NCBI RefSeq assembly: GCF_006265115.1
Contig: NZ_SMDR01000001.1
Coordinates: 186,001-250,000 of the forward strand
DNA: 64,000 bases
Source: Arenimonas terrae
GTDB lineage: Bacteria; Pseudomonadota; Gammaproteobacteria; Xanthomonadales; Xanthomonadaceae
Reading direction: 5' to 3'
A program made the translations under genes and the position numbers. Positions within the stretch are counted from its first letter, which is position 1. Each line of letters opens with the position of its first letter. Under the pieces are notes generated by a model. The model saw only the letters and a program-made list of their open reading frames with translations, had not been told where the DNA came from and ran no database searches. Below are positions 1 to 10,881 of this stretch, piece by piece.

Positions 1-1
1 C

Positions 2-538
2 TACACCGGCGAGGTCTCGGGCCGGATGCTGCACGACGTCGGCGGCCGCTACGTGCTGGTGGGCCATTCCGAGCGCCGTCAGTACCACGAAGAGAGCTGC
101 CAGCTGGTGGCCGAAAAGTTCGTCGCCGCCCGCAAGGCCGGCCTGCGCCCGATCCTGTGCATCGGCGAGACCCTGCACCAGCGCGAGGCCGGCCAGACCG
201 AATGGGCGATCGAGAAGCAGCTGGGCCCGGTGGTCGAACTGGCCGGAATCGCCGCCTTCGAAGGCGCCGTGCTGGCCTACGAGCCGGTCTGGGCCATCGG
301 CACCGGCCGGACCGCCAGCCCGGAGCAGGTCCAGGAAGTACATGCCTTCATCCGTGGCGAACTGCGCGCACACGATGCTAGAATCGCCGGCTCGCTGCCC
401 ATCCTTTACGGTGGCAGCGTGAAACCCGCCAACGCGGCCGAGCTGTTTTCCCAGCCGGACGTCGATGGCGGCCTGATCGGGGGCGCGTCCCTCGTGGCCC
501 AGGATTTCCTGGCAATCGCTGCCGCGGCGGCGAGGTAA
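2..538 (+). CDS. tpiA: Triosephosphate isomerase, 5'-truncated by window edge
   Basis: Glycolytic enzyme interconverting dihydroxyacetone phosphate and glyceraldehyde 3-phosphate in the cytoplasm. The reading frame is open from base 2, so the N-terminal third lies outside the window. Visible family motifs are GHSERR (containing the catalytic histidine region), the [11 protein letters not shown] segment carrying the catalytic glutamate with the start of the mobile loop, and the phosphate-binding YGGSV and GGLIGGASL segments near the C-terminus. It ends 12 bases before secG, an arrangement common in proteobacteria. Identification is secure; only the start is unseen. Confidence 0.97.
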   Translation, partial: YTGEVSGRMLHDVGGRYVLVGHSERRQYHEESCQLVAEKFVAARKAGLRPILCIGETLHQREAGQTEWAIEKQLGPVVELAGIAAFEGAVLAYEPVWAIGTGRTASPEQVQEVHAFIRGELRAHDARIAGSLPILYGGSVKPANAAELFSQPDVDGGLIGGASLVAQDFLAIAAAAAR

Positions 539-550
539 AACGAACAAGCC

Positions 551-1042
551 ATGCTGCTCACCATCGTCAGTGTCATTTATGTGCTGGTCGCGATCGCCAT
601 GATCGTGCTCATCCTCATGCAGCGCGGTTCGGGCGCCGCCGCGGGTTCCGGCTTCGGTGCCGGCGCCTCGGCCACGGTGTTCGGCGCGCGCGGTTCGGCG
701 AACTTCCTGTCCACCGCCACCAAGTGGCTGGCCGTCGTGTTCTTCGCGATGAGCCTGGGCATGGCCTGGAACGCCACCCGCACCATCACGCACAACCCGG
801 CCGCGGAAGACCTGGGCGTGATGTCCGACGTTCCGGCCGCGGCGCCGCCGGCCGGCGAGCTTCCGGCGCCGGCCGCCGACATGCCGGTGATCCCGGCCGC
901 CCCGGCAACCGATGTTCCCGCCGCGCCGGCCAGCGAAGGCGACGCGGCTCCGGCGGCGCAAGCCGTTCCGGCCGAGGTTCCGGCCGAGCCTGCGGCTCCC
1001 GAGGCCGAGGCCAAGGACGAGCAGGGCAGCCAAGGCGGCTGA
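551..1042 (+). CDS. secG: Protein translocase subunit SecG
   Basis: Small membrane partner of the SecYEG translocon. The first 75 or so residues fit SecG: a membrane segment at residues 2-24, the LMQRGSGAAAGSGFGAGAS stretch typical of the family, and a second membrane segment around 55-75. The protein is 163 residues, longer than the roughly 110 of enteric SecG, because of an Ala/Pro/Glu-rich low-complexity tail from about residue 85 on. That tail is probably disordered. The gene sits between tpiA and tRNA-Leu, the usual context. Confidence 0.95.
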   Translation: MLLTIVSVIYVLVAIAMIVLILMQRGSGAAAGSGFGAGASATVFGARGSANFLSTATKWLAVVFFAMSLGMAWNATRTITHNPAAEDLGVMSDVPAAAPPAGELPAPAADMPVIPAAPATDVPAAPASEGDAAPAAQAVPAEVPAEPAAPEAEAKDEQGSQGG

Positions 1043-1096
1043 TCCGCTGGTACAATCTTTCGCCTTCGTTCCGGGTGATCCGGACGTGGCACACCT

Positions 1097-1181
1097 GCCC
1101 AGGTGGCGGAATTGGTAGACGCACTACCTTGAGGTGGTAGCGACGTAAGTCGTGGGGGTTCGAGTCCCCCCTTGGGCACCA
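1097..1181 (+). tRNA. tRNA-Leu(GAG)
   Basis: An 85-nt class II tRNA with a 7-bp acceptor stem (GCCCAGG paired with CUUGGGC, one G-U), encoded CCA, a long variable arm and a T-arm. The anticodon stem CTACC/GGTAG closes the 7-nt loop TTGAGGT, placing GAG at the anticodon. A -10-like TACAAT lies at 1051-1056 just after secG and could start a transcript covering the tRNA and the nuo operon; I see no good -35. Confidence 0.96.
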
Positions 1182-1261
1182 ATCGATAGACGGGCTGCCG
1201 CCCGGCAACAGCTGGAGCGGCGGCACGAACGCGCCTACGGGCGCAAGGTGAGGACGCGCGC

Positions 1262-1618
1262 GTGCTGGGCGAATATCTGCCGATCCTGTTGTTCCTCTTC
1301 GTGTCGACCGGACTGGGCATCGTCCTGTTGCTCGCGGGCTGGGCCCTGGGCCCCAAGCGCCCCGACAGCGAGAAACTCTCGCCCTACGAATGCGGCTTCG
1401 AGGCCTTCGAGGACGCGCGCATGCAGTTCGACGTGCGCTACTACCTCATCGCCATCCAGTTCATCATCTTCGACCTGGAAATCGCCTTCGTTTTCCCGTG
1501 GGCGGTGAATTTCCGCAACCTCGGCATCGTCGGCCTCACCGAGATGGGCATCTTCATCGGCCTGCTGGTGCTCGGCTTCGTTTACGTCTGGAAGAAGGGA
1601 GCGCTCGAATGGGAGTGA
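1262..1618 (+). CDS. nuoA: NADH-quinone oxidoreductase subunit A
   Basis: First subunit of the proton-pumping complex I operon, a 118-residue inner-membrane protein with three predicted membrane helices. The conserved YECGFEAF loop (residues 42-49) and the acidic pair D71/E73 of helix 2 are visible. The start is GTG at 1262. The stop overlaps the nuoB start by 10 bases, indicating translational coupling. Length and order match complex I operons of gammaproteobacteria. Confidence 0.97.
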   Translation: MLGEYLPILLFLFVSTGLGIVLLLAGWALGPKRPDSEKLSPYECGFEAFEDARMQFDVRYYLIAIQFIIFDLEIAFVFPWAVNFRNLGIVGLTEMGIFIGLLVLGFVYVWKKGALEWE

Positions 1619-2163
1619 GCTCGGCCATTTCGCGCGTGATGAACAACCCCGAGCCGATCGGCTCGGTGGACGACATCCTGCGTCCCGAAGGCGACAACCC
1701 GTTGCTCGAGCGCGGCTTCGTCACCACCAACATCGACACCCTGGTCAACTGGGCGCGCACCGGCTCGATGTGGCCGATGACCTTCGGCCTGGCCTGCTGC
1801 GCGGTCGAGATGATGCACGCCGGCGCCTCGCGCCTGGACCTGGACCGTTACGGCGTGATCTTCCGCCCGTCGCCGCGCCAGTCCGACGTGATGATCGTCG
1901 CCGGCACCCTGGTCAACAAGATGGCGCCGGCGCTGCGCAAGGTCTACGACCAGATGCCGGAACCCAAGTGGGTGATCTCGATGGGCAGCTGCGCCAACGG
2001 CGGCGGCTACTACCACTACTCGTATTCGGTGGTGCGCGGCTGCGACCGCGTGGTGCCGGTGGACGTCTACGTGCCGGGCTGCCCGCCGACCGCGGAAGCC
2101 CTGGTCTACGGAATCCTGCAGCTGCAGAAGAAGATCCGCCGCACCAACACCATCGCCCGCTAA
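1609..2163 (+). CDS. nuoB: NADH-quinone oxidoreductase subunit B
   Basis: Peripheral-arm subunit that binds the terminal [4Fe-4S] cluster N2 next to the quinone site. The ligand cysteines are visible as the tandem pair C63/C64, C128 in SMGSCANGG, and C158 in VPGCPPTAE. The ATG at 1609 is chosen over an upstream in-frame ATG at 1390 because the longer reading would run across most of nuoA. The resulting 184 residues fit the family. It overlaps nuoA by 10 bases. Confidence 0.97.
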   Translation: MGVSSAISRVMNNPEPIGSVDDILRPEGDNPLLERGFVTTNIDTLVNWARTGSMWPMTFGLACCAVEMMHAGASRLDLDRYGVIFRPSPRQSDVMIVAGTLVNKMAPALRKVYDQMPEPKWVISMGSCANGGGYYHYSYSVVRGCDRVVPVDVYVPGCPPTAEALVYGILQLQKKIRRTNTIAR

Positions 2164-2179
2164 GGACCCAGCCGCCGCC

Positions 2180-2902
2180 ATGGTCGAAACGACGATCAGC
2201 TTCACCGAGCGCCTGAAGGCGCGCCTGCAGGACCGACTGGTGTCGGTGCGCGAGGCGCTGGGCGAAACCACCGTCGAACTGACGCCGGATTCCTGGGCCG
2301 ACGCGGCGCGCATCTTGCGCGACGAGCCCGAGTTCGGCTTCGAGCAGCTGATCGACCTGTGCGGCGTCGACTTCCTGGGTTACGGCAGCGACGAGTGGGA
2401 GACCGTGGACGTCAGCGACGAGGGTTTCTCGCGCGGCGTCGAGGGCACCTCCGGCCCGGGCCGCTTCAACTGGGAAGACCGTCCGCGTGGCAATGGTCCG
2501 GAGCGCCGTTTCGCCGTGGTGGTGCACCTGATGTCGGTGCGCAACAACAAGCGGCTGCGCATCCGCTGCTTCGCCGCCGACAACGGCCTGCCGGTCGTGC
2601 CGTCGCTGGTCGACGTTTACCCGGTGGCGAATTGGTTCGAGCGCGAGTGCTTCGACCTGTTCGGCATCGTGTTCGAGGGCCACCCGGACCTGCGCCGCAT
2701 CCTCACCGACTACGGCTTCGTCGGCCACCCGTTCCGCAAGGACTTCCCGCTGACCGGCAACGTCGAAGTGCGCTACGACGCCGAGCGCAAGCGCGTGGTC
2801 TACGAACCCGTTTCGATCGAACCGCGCGTCGGCGTGCCGCGCGTGGTGCGCGAAGACTCGCGCTGGCAGCAGGCCGCCACCGAGCAGCCGAGCAAGGACT
2901 GA
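2180..2902 (+). CDS. nuoC: NADH-quinone oxidoreductase subunit C
   Basis: The 30-kDa-type subunit of the complex I connecting module, encoded separately from nuoD rather than fused as in Escherichia coli. The family signature [10 protein letters not shown] followed by [13 protein letters not shown] and HPFRKDFPL is in the C-terminal half. At roughly residues 75-112 there is a hydrophilic Gly/Glu/Arg-rich insertion between the core strands. I infer it is a lineage-specific loop. Sixteen bases separate it from nuoB and six from nuoD. Confidence 0.96.
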   Translation: MVETTISFTERLKARLQDRLVSVREALGETTVELTPDSWADAARILRDEPEFGFEQLIDLCGVDFLGYGSDEWETVDVSDEGFSRGVEGTSGPGRFNWEDRPRGNGPERRFAVVVHLMSVRNNKRLRIRCFAADNGLPVVPSLVDVYPVANWFERECFDLFGIVFEGHPDLRRILTDYGFVGHPFRKDFPLTGNVEVRYDAERKRVVYEPVSIEPRVGVPRVVREDSRWQQAATEQPSKD

Positions 2903-2908
2903 GCGGCC

Positions 2909-4165
2909 ATGACCCAGGAAATCCGCAACTACACCCTCAACTTCGGCCCGCAGCATCCGGCCGCGCACGGCGTGCTGCGCCTGGTCCTGGAGATGGACGG
3001 CGAGGTCGTGCAGCGTGCCGACCCGCACGTGGGCCTGCTGCACCGCGGCACCGAGAAGCTGGCTGAGTCCAAGCCCTTCAACCAGTCCATCGGTTACATG
3101 GACCGCCTGGACTACGTCTCGATGATGTGCAACGAGCACGCCTACGTGCTGGCGATCGAGAAGCTGCTGGGCGTGCAGGCGCCGATCCGCGCGCAGTACA
3201 TCCGCACGATGTTCGACGAGATCACCCGCATCCTGAACCACCTGATGTGGATCGGTTCCAACGGCCTCGATCTCGGCGCGATGGCGGTGTTCCTGTACGC
3301 CTTCCGCGAGCGCGAAGAGCTGATGGACTGCTACGAGGCGGTGTCGGGCGCGCGCATGCACGCCACTTATTACCGCCCGGGCGGCGTGGCCCGCGACCTG
3401 CCGGACGCGATGCCCAAGTACCGCGAGTCGCCGTGGCGCAAGGGCGCCGAGCTCAAGCGCGTGAATGCCTCGCGCGAAGGTTCGATGCTCGACTTCCTGG
3501 ACGCCTTCTGCGACGACTTCCCGCGCCGCGTCGACGAGTACGAAACCCTGCTCACCGACAACCGCATCTGGAAGCAGCGCACCGTCGGCATCGGCGTGGT
3601 GCCGACCGACATGGCCCTGGCCTGGGGCATGACCGGCCCGATGCTGCGCGGCTCCGGCCTGGCCTGGGACCTGCGCAAGAAGCAGCCCTACGCCGCCTAC
3701 GACAAGGTCGACTTCGACATCCCGGTGGGCGTGCAGGGCGACTGCTACGACCGCTACCTGGTGCGCGTCGAAGAAATGCGCCAGTCCAACCGCATCATCA
3801 AGCAGTGCGTGCAGTGGCTGCGGGCCAACCCCGGTCCGGTCATGGTCAAGAACTTCAAGGTGGCGCCGCCGTCGCGTGCCGAGATGAAGGACGACATGGA
3901 AGCGCTGATCCACCACTTCAAGCTCTTCACCGAGGGCTACTGCGTGCCGGCCGGCGAGGCCTATGCCGCGGTCGAGGCGCCCAAGGGCGAGTTCGGCGCC
4001 TACATCGTCTCCGACGGCGCCAACAAGCCGTTCCGCCTGAAGCTGCGCGCCCCCGGTTTCGCCCACCTCTCGTCCATGGACGCGATCGTGCGCGGCCACA
4101 TGCTGCCGGACGTCGTCGCGATGATCGGCACCTACGACATCGTCTTCGGCGAAATCGATCGCTAA
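2909..4165 (+). CDS. nuoD: NADH-quinone oxidoreductase subunit D
   Basis: The 49-kDa subunit forming the quinone-binding cavity with NuoB. Conserved features include [13 protein letters not shown] at residues 12-24, [12 protein letters not shown], the DRLDYVSMM segment, and a C-terminal DIVFGEIDR typical of the family. At 418 residues it is full length. It follows nuoC closely and precedes nuoE. Confidence 0.98.
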   Translation: MTQEIRNYTLNFGPQHPAAHGVLRLVLEMDGEVVQRADPHVGLLHRGTEKLAESKPFNQSIGYMDRLDYVSMMCNEHAYVLAIEKLLGVQAPIRAQYIRTMFDEITRILNHLMWIGSNGLDLGAMAVFLYAFREREELMDCYEAVSGARMHATYYRPGGVARDLPDAMPKYRESPWRKGAELKRVNASREGSMLDFLDAFCDDFPRRVDEYETLLTDNRIWKQRTVGIGVVPTDMALAWGMTGPMLRGSGLAWDLRKKQPYAAYDKVDFDIPVGVQGDCYDRYLVRVEEMRQSNRIIKQCVQWLRANPGPVMVKNFKVAPPSRAEMKDDMEALIHHFKLFTEGYCVPAGEAYAAVEAPKGEFGAYIVSDGANKPFRLKLRAPGFAHLSSMDAIVRGHMLPDVVAMIGTYDIVFGEIDR

Positions 4166-4179
4166 GGGTTATCTGACCG

Positions 4180-4707
4180 ATGAAAGCCACCGGAAATTTC
4201 GCCGCCTGCCAGCACGTCGACCCGATGGTCGCGCTGAGCGACGCCACGCGCGCGCACATCGACCACTGGGTGTCCAAGTTCCCGGCAGACCGCAAGCGCT
4301 CGGCCGTGATCCAGGGCCTGATGGCCGCGCAGGAACAGAATGCCGGCTGGCTGAGCGACGAGATCATCGCCGCCACCGCCAAGTACCTGGGCATCCCGCC
4401 GGTCTGGGCCTACGAGGTCGCGACCTTCTATTCGATGTTCGACCTGGCGCCGGTCGGCCGGCACAAGGTCGCCATCTGCACCAACATCAGCTGCTGGCTC
4501 AACGGCGGCGAAGACATCGTGCGCCACTGCGAGCGCAAGCTCGGCATCAAGCACGGCGAGAGCACCGCCGACGGCCGCATCTTCCTCAAGGTCGAGGAAG
4601 AATGCCTGGCCGCCTGCGCGGGCGCGCCGATGATGGTGGTGGACGGTCATTACCACGAGAAGCTCACCACTGAAAAAGTGGACGCGCTGCTCGACGGACT
4701 GGAGTAA
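4180..4707 (+). CDS. nuoE: NADH-quinone oxidoreductase subunit E
   Basis: The 24-kDa thioredoxin-like subunit carrying the [2Fe-2S] cluster N1a in the NADH dehydrogenase module. The four ligands appear as C100 and C105 (CTNISC) and C142 and C146 (CLAAC), with the expected spacing. The helical N-terminal domain precedes them. The 175-residue length is normal. It is eight bases upstream of nuoF, its partner in the module. Confidence 0.97.
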   Translation: MKATGNFAACQHVDPMVALSDATRAHIDHWVSKFPADRKRSAVIQGLMAAQEQNAGWLSDEIIAATAKYLGIPPVWAYEVATFYSMFDLAPVGRHKVAICTNISCWLNGGEDIVRHCERKLGIKHGESTADGRIFLKVEEECLAACAGAPMMVVDGHYHEKLTTEKVDALLDGLE

Positions 4708-4715
4708 GGCAGGCC

Positions 4716-6079
<1,364 letters not shown>

Positions 6080-6083
<4 letters not shown>

Positions 6084-8383
6084 GCGCCCAGCCGACCGCA
6101 CCCAATACCGCGCCGGACGTGGTGAACATCGAGATCGACGGCAAGGCCATGCAGGCGCCGAAGGGCTCGATGATCATCCAGGCCGCCGACAAGGCCGGCG
6201 TGCCGATCCCGCGCTTCTGCTACCACGAGAAGCTGCCGATCGCGGCCAACTGCCGCATGTGCCTGGTGGACGTCGAGAAGATGCCCAAGCCGGCCCCGGC
6301 CTGCGCCACGCCGGTGATGGAAGGCATGAAGATCACCACCCAGACCAAGCGCGCGCTCGACGCGCAGCGCAACGTCATGGAGTTCCTGCTGATCAACCAC
6401 CCGCTGGACTGCCCGATCTGCGACCAGGGCGGTGAGTGCGAACTGCAGGACGTGTCGATGGGCTACGGCCGCTCGGTGTCGCGCTACGTCGACCGCAAGC
6501 GCGTGGTCGCCGACGAGGACCTGGGCCCGCTGGTCGCCACCGACATGACCCGCTGCATCCAGTGCACCCGCTGCATCCGCTTCACCGCGGACGTGGCCGG
6601 CACCTTCGAGCTGGGCGGCATGAGCCGCGGCGAGAACCTGCAGATCGGCACCTACGACGGCAAGCCGCTGATGACCGAACTCTCGGGCAACGTCATCGAT
6701 GTCTGCCCGGTCGGCGCGCTGACCAACAAGGTGTTCCGCTTCCGCGCCCGCGCCTGGGAGCTGGTGGCGCGTGAATCCGTCGGCTACCACGACGCGCTCG
6801 GCTCCAATCTCTACCTGCACGCGCGCCGCGGCGACGTGCTGCGCACCGTGCCGCGCGACAACGAAGCGGTGAACGAGTGCTGGCTGTCGGACCGCGACCG
6901 CTATTCGCACCAGGGCCTGGTGGCCGACGACCGCGCCGGCAAGCCGCTGGTGCGCGAAGGCAACGCCTGGCGCGAGGCCTCGTGGGACGAGGCGCTGGCG
7001 CTGGCGGCCAAGCTGCTCAAGGAGGCGGGCGAGTCGCTCGGCGTGCTCGCCCATCCGGCGACCTCGAACGAGGAGGGCGCGCTGCTGGCATCCCTGGCCG
7101 CGGGCCTGGGCACCGGCCACGTCGACCACCGTCTCAAGACGCTGGACTTCGCCGACGGCGCCTTCGCTGAACCCTTCGAGCTGCCGGCGGCCGAACTCGA
7201 ACAGGCCGAGGCCGTGCTGCTGGTGGGCTGCAACCTGCGCCACGAGCTGCCGCTGCTGCACCAGCGCCTGCACAAGGCCGGCAAGCGCGGCGCCAAGGTG
7301 TTCGCGATCAACCCGGTGGACTTCGAGACCACGTTCAACCTCGCCAGCAAGCGCATCGTCGCGCCCTCGCACCTGCCGGGCGCGCTCGCCGCGGTCGCGC
7401 AGGCCGCCGGCGCCACGCTACCCGGTGCAATCGCTGCCGAGGCGCATGACGGCGCCCAGGCCATGGCCGACGCACTGGCCAAGGCCGGCAAGGCCGTGAT
7501 CGTGCTCGGCGAGCTGGCCGAAAACCACGCCCAGGCTTCCTGGCTTCGCGCCGCCGCGCGTGCGCTGGCGACCGCCACCGGCGCCAAGCTCAACCGCGTT
7601 CCGCAGGGCGCCAACGCCATCGGTCTGGCGCGCCACGGCCTGGTCCCGAAGGGGCAGGGCAGGCACGCCGCGGCGATGCTGGCGCAGCCGCTGCCGGCCT
7701 ACCTGCTCTACGGCATCGAGCCGCAGTACGACTTCGCGCACGGCGCGCAGGCGCTCAAGGCCCTGGCCGCTGCCAAGGTCGTCGCGTTCTCGGCCTATGC
7801 GTCCGAAGAGCTCAAGAAGCTGGCACACGTGATCCTGCCGATCGGCCTGCTGCCGGAGATCGAAGCGACGCTGGCCAATGTCGACGGCACCGACCAGGCC
7901 ACCCAGGCCGGCGGCAAGCTGCCGGGCGAGGCGCGGGCCGGCTGGCGCGTGCTGCGCGCTTTGGGAGGTCAGCTTGGCTTGGCCGGTTTCGAGTTCACCG
8001 ACCTGCACGGGTTGCGTGCTGGGCTCAAGCCGCAGGCGCCCGCCGCCGGCAGCGGCCTGGCGGAAGCGGGCAAGGCCGAGTCGGGCCTGGAGCGCATCGC
8101 CAGCACGCCGATCTACCGCGGCGATGCGGTGCTGCGCCGTTCGGCCGCGCTCAACGCGCACCCGCTGACGGTCGGCGCCCGGCTCGTGCTGCATCCGGAG
8201 GAGGCGCTGTCGCGCGGACTGTCCGACGGCGGCATGGCCAAGGTCGGCGATGGCGTCGGCAGCGCGGCGCTGCCGGTGTCGGTGAGCCCGCGCGTGCCCA
8301 AGGGCGCGGTGTGGATCGAGAACGGTTACGAAGCCACCGCGCCGATGTCGCCGGTGGCGCGCCTGGCGGTGGTGGGAGCCTGA
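6080..8383 (+). CDS. nuoG: NADH-quinone oxidoreductase subunit G
   Basis: Large iron-sulfur subunit of complex I, 767 residues. The N-terminal [2Fe-2S] ferredoxin domain has C47, C58, C61 and C75. It is followed by the [14 protein letters not shown] motif for the histidine-coordinated cluster and [10 protein letters not shown] plus a later CPVGAL for another [4Fe-4S] cluster. The remainder is the degenerate molybdopterin-oxidoreductase-like domain. The ATG at 6080 overlaps the nuoF stop by four bases; earlier in-frame ATGs fall inside nuoF and are discarded. Confidence 0.97.
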
Positions 8384-8384
8384 G

Positions 8385-9443
8385 ATGATCGACGCCCTCC
8401 GCGAGTTCTTCCTCTCCTTCGGCGACCTCGGCCTGGTCATCTGGACCCTGGTCAAAATCATCGTCATCGTGCTGCCGATCACCATCGGCGTGGCCTTCTA
8501 CACCCTGGCCGAGCGCAAGGTGATCGGCTGGATGCACGTGCGCCAGGGACCGCAGTTCATCGGCGGCTTCATGGGCATCGGCTTCATCCAGGCCTTCGCC
8601 GACGTGTTCAAGATGCTGTTCAAGGAGCTGGTGATCCCGAGCTCGGCCAGCCCGCTGCTGTTCCGGCTGGCGCCGCTGCTGGCGCTGGCGCCGGCCTTCG
8701 CGGCCTGGGCGGTGATCCCGTTCGACGACGGCGTGGTGCTGGCCAACGTCAACGCCGGCCTGCTGGTGCTGCTGGCCCTGACATCGATGGGCGTGTACGG
8801 CATCATCATCGGCGGTTGGGCCTCGAACTCGAAGTACGCGATCCTGGGCGCGCTGCGCTCCGCCGCGCAGGTGGTCAGCTACGAGATCGCGATGGGCTTC
8901 GCCCTGGTCGGCGTGCTGGTCGCGGCCGGCACCATGAACCTGACCGAGATCGTGCACGCGCAGGCGGGCAATCTCGGTATCGGCGAGTGGTTCATGTGGC
9001 CGCTGTTCCCGCTGTTCATCATCTACTTCATCTCCGGCGTGGCCGAGACCAACCGCGCGCCCTTCGACGTCGCGGAAGGCGAATCGGAAATCGTCGCCGG
9101 CTTCCACGTCGAGTACTCCGGTTCGGCCTTCGCGATCTTCTTCTTGGCCGAATACGCCAACATGATGCTGGTCAGCCTGCTGACCCCGATCCTGTTCCTG
9201 GGCGGCTGGCTGTCGCCGTTCCCGCCGTCCTGGGGCTTCCTGGGCGAGCCGGGCTGGTGGTGGCTGGCGGCCAAGTTCGTGTTCTTCGCTTTCACCTTCC
9301 TGTGGTTCCGCGCCACATTCCCGCGCTACCGCTACGACCAGATCATGCGTCTGGGCTGGAAGGTGTTCATCCCGATCACGATCGTGTGGATCTTCGTGAC
9401 GGCCGTCATGGCCTACAACGGCTGGTTCACCCTGGGCGCCTAA
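8385..9443 (+). CDS. nuoH: NADH-quinone oxidoreductase subunit H
   Basis: Membrane subunit that contacts the peripheral arm and helps form the quinone tunnel. The polytopic 352-residue protein has the diagnostic [14 protein letters not shown] loop, the [16 protein letters not shown] loop and the AETNRAPFD segment. One base separates its ATG from the nuoG stop codon. Confidence 0.98.
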   Translation: MIDALREFFLSFGDLGLVIWTLVKIIVIVLPITIGVAFYTLAERKVIGWMHVRQGPQFIGGFMGIGFIQAFADVFKMLFKELVIPSSASPLLFRLAPLLALAPAFAAWAVIPFDDGVVLANVNAGLLVLLALTSMGVYGIIIGGWASNSKYAILGALRSAAQVVSYEIAMGFALVGVLVAAGTMNLTEIVHAQAGNLGIGEWFMWPLFPLFIIYFISGVAETNRAPFDVAEGESEIVAGFHVEYSGSAFAIFFLAEYANMMLVSLLTPILFLGGWLSPFPPSWGFLGEPGWWWLAAKFVFFAFTFLWFRATFPRYRYDQIMRLGWKVFIPITIVWIFVTAVMAYNGWFTLGA

Positions 9444-9446
9444 GAC

Positions 9447-9935
9447 ATGAACCGCATCGCCACCTACCTCAAGAGCCTGATGCTGCTGGAGCTGCTCGCC
9501 GGCATGCGCCTGACGCTGGGCTACATGTTCGCCCCGACCTACACGGTGAACTACCCGTTCGAGAAGTTCCCGCAGTCGCCGCGCTTCCGCGGCCTGCACG
9601 CGCTGCGCCGCTACCCCAACGGCGAAGAGCGCTGCATCGCCTGCAAGCTGTGCGAGGCGGTGTGCCCGGCGCTGGCCATCACCATCGACTCGGAGCCGCG
9701 CGCCGACGGTTCGCGCCGCACCACGCGCTACGACATCGACCTGTTCAAGTGCATCTACTGCGGCTTCTGCGAGGAAAGCTGCCCGGTGGACTCGATCGTC
9801 GAAACCCACATCCACGAATACCACTTCGAAAAGCGCGGCGAGAACATCGTCAGCAAGCAGCAGCTGCTGGCCATCGGCGACCGCTTCGAAGACGAGATCG
9901 CGCAACGCCGGGCCGCCGACGCGGCCTACCGGTGA
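9447..9935 (+). CDS. nuoI: NADH-quinone oxidoreductase subunit I
   Basis: Peripheral subunit with two [4Fe-4S] clusters (N6a, N6b) passing electrons towards N2. Two tandem ferredoxin motifs are clear: [12 protein letters not shown] and [12 protein letters not shown]. The 162-residue length and the N-terminal amphipathic helix that anchors it to the membrane arm match the family. It follows nuoH by three bases. Confidence 0.98.
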   Translation: MNRIATYLKSLMLLELLAGMRLTLGYMFAPTYTVNYPFEKFPQSPRFRGLHALRRYPNGEERCIACKLCEAVCPALAITIDSEPRADGSRRTTRYDIDLFKCIYCGFCEESCPVDSIVETHIHEYHFEKRGENIVSKQQLLAIGDRFEDEIAQRRAADAAYR

Positions 9936-9948
9936 GGGCAGGGACGAC

Positions 9949-10572
9949 ATGAGCATGAGCTACGAACTGATCGCCTTCTGGGCCTTCGCCGGGGTCACCG
10001 TGCTGGCGGCGCTGGGGGTCATCCTGGCCCGCAACCCGGTGCACGCCGTGCTCAGCCTGGTGCTGGCCTTCTTCTCCACCGCCTGCCTGTGGCTGCTGCT
10101 GCAGGCCGAGTTCCTGGGCGTGGTGCTGGTGCTGGTCTACATCGGCGCAGTGATGGTGCTGTTCCTGTTCGTGGTGATGATGCTCGACATCAACACCGCG
10201 CCGTTGCGCGAAGGTTTCACCCGCTACCTGCCGCTGACCGGCGCGGTGGTGGTGGTGATGGCGGCCGAGATGGTGATGCTGATCGGCAACAAGCGCTTCG
10301 AGGTGGGGCTGTCGGCCACCGACCCGGCCGCCGCGGCCGGCAAGACCAACCTGCAATGGATCGGCGAGACGCTGTTCAGCAAGTACATCCTGCCCTTCGA
10401 GATCGCCGCGGTGATCCTGACCGTGGCCCTGATCGTGGCGGTGATGCTGACCCTGCGCCGCCGCCCCGGCACCAAGCACCAGGACCCCGGCCGGCAGGTG
10501 GCCGTGCGCCGCGACGACCGCGTGCGACTGGTCAAGATGCCGGCCGAACCCCGCCAGGAGGGCAACCCGTGA
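9949..10572 (+). CDS. nuoJ: NADH-quinone oxidoreductase subunit J
   Basis: Five-helix membrane subunit of complex I, 207 residues. The [15 protein letters not shown] helix and the [19 protein letters not shown] helix, which contains the family's pi-bulge region, are recognisable. The C-terminus is a basic hydrophilic tail of about 35 residues. Its TGA overlaps the GTG start of nuoK. Confidence 0.96.
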   Translation: MSMSYELIAFWAFAGVTVLAALGVILARNPVHAVLSLVLAFFSTACLWLLLQAEFLGVVLVLVYIGAVMVLFLFVVMMLDINTAPLREGFTRYLPLTGAVVVVMAAEMVMLIGNKRFEVGLSATDPAAAAGKTNLQWIGETLFSKYILPFEIAAVILTVALIVAVMLTLRRRPGTKHQDPGRQVAVRRDDRVRLVKMPAEPRQEGNP

Positions 10573-10874
10573 TCAGCCTCGGCCACTACCTCGCGCTGGG
10601 CGCGGTGCTGTTCTGCATCAGCGTCGCCGGCATCTTCATCAACCGCAAGAACGTCATCGTGCTGCTGATGTGCATCGAGCTGATGCTGCTGGCGGTGAAC
10701 ATCAACTTCGTGGCCTTCTCGCGCTTCCTCGGCGATGTGTCCGGCCAGATCTTCGTGTTCTTCATCCTTACCGTGGCCGCCGCCGAAGCCGCCATCGGCC
10801 TGGCCATCCTGGTGACCCTGTTCCGCAACCGGCGGACCATCAACGTCGCCGAACTCGATTCCCTGAAGGGCTGA
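10569..10874 (+). CDS. nuoK: NADH-quinone oxidoreductase subunit K
   Basis: Small three-helix antiporter-like (MrpC-like) subunit, 101 residues. The functionally important membrane glutamates are in [14 protein letters not shown] and in [11 protein letters not shown]. The start is GTG at 10569, giving a GTGA overlap with nuoJ. Upstream in-frame ATGs would read through nuoJ and are rejected. Confidence 0.96.
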   Translation: MISLGHYLALGAVLFCISVAGIFINRKNVIVLLMCIELMLLAVNINFVAFSRFLGDVSGQIFVFFILTVAAAEAAIGLAILVTLFRNRRTINVAELDSLKG

Positions 10875-10881
10875 GCGCGCC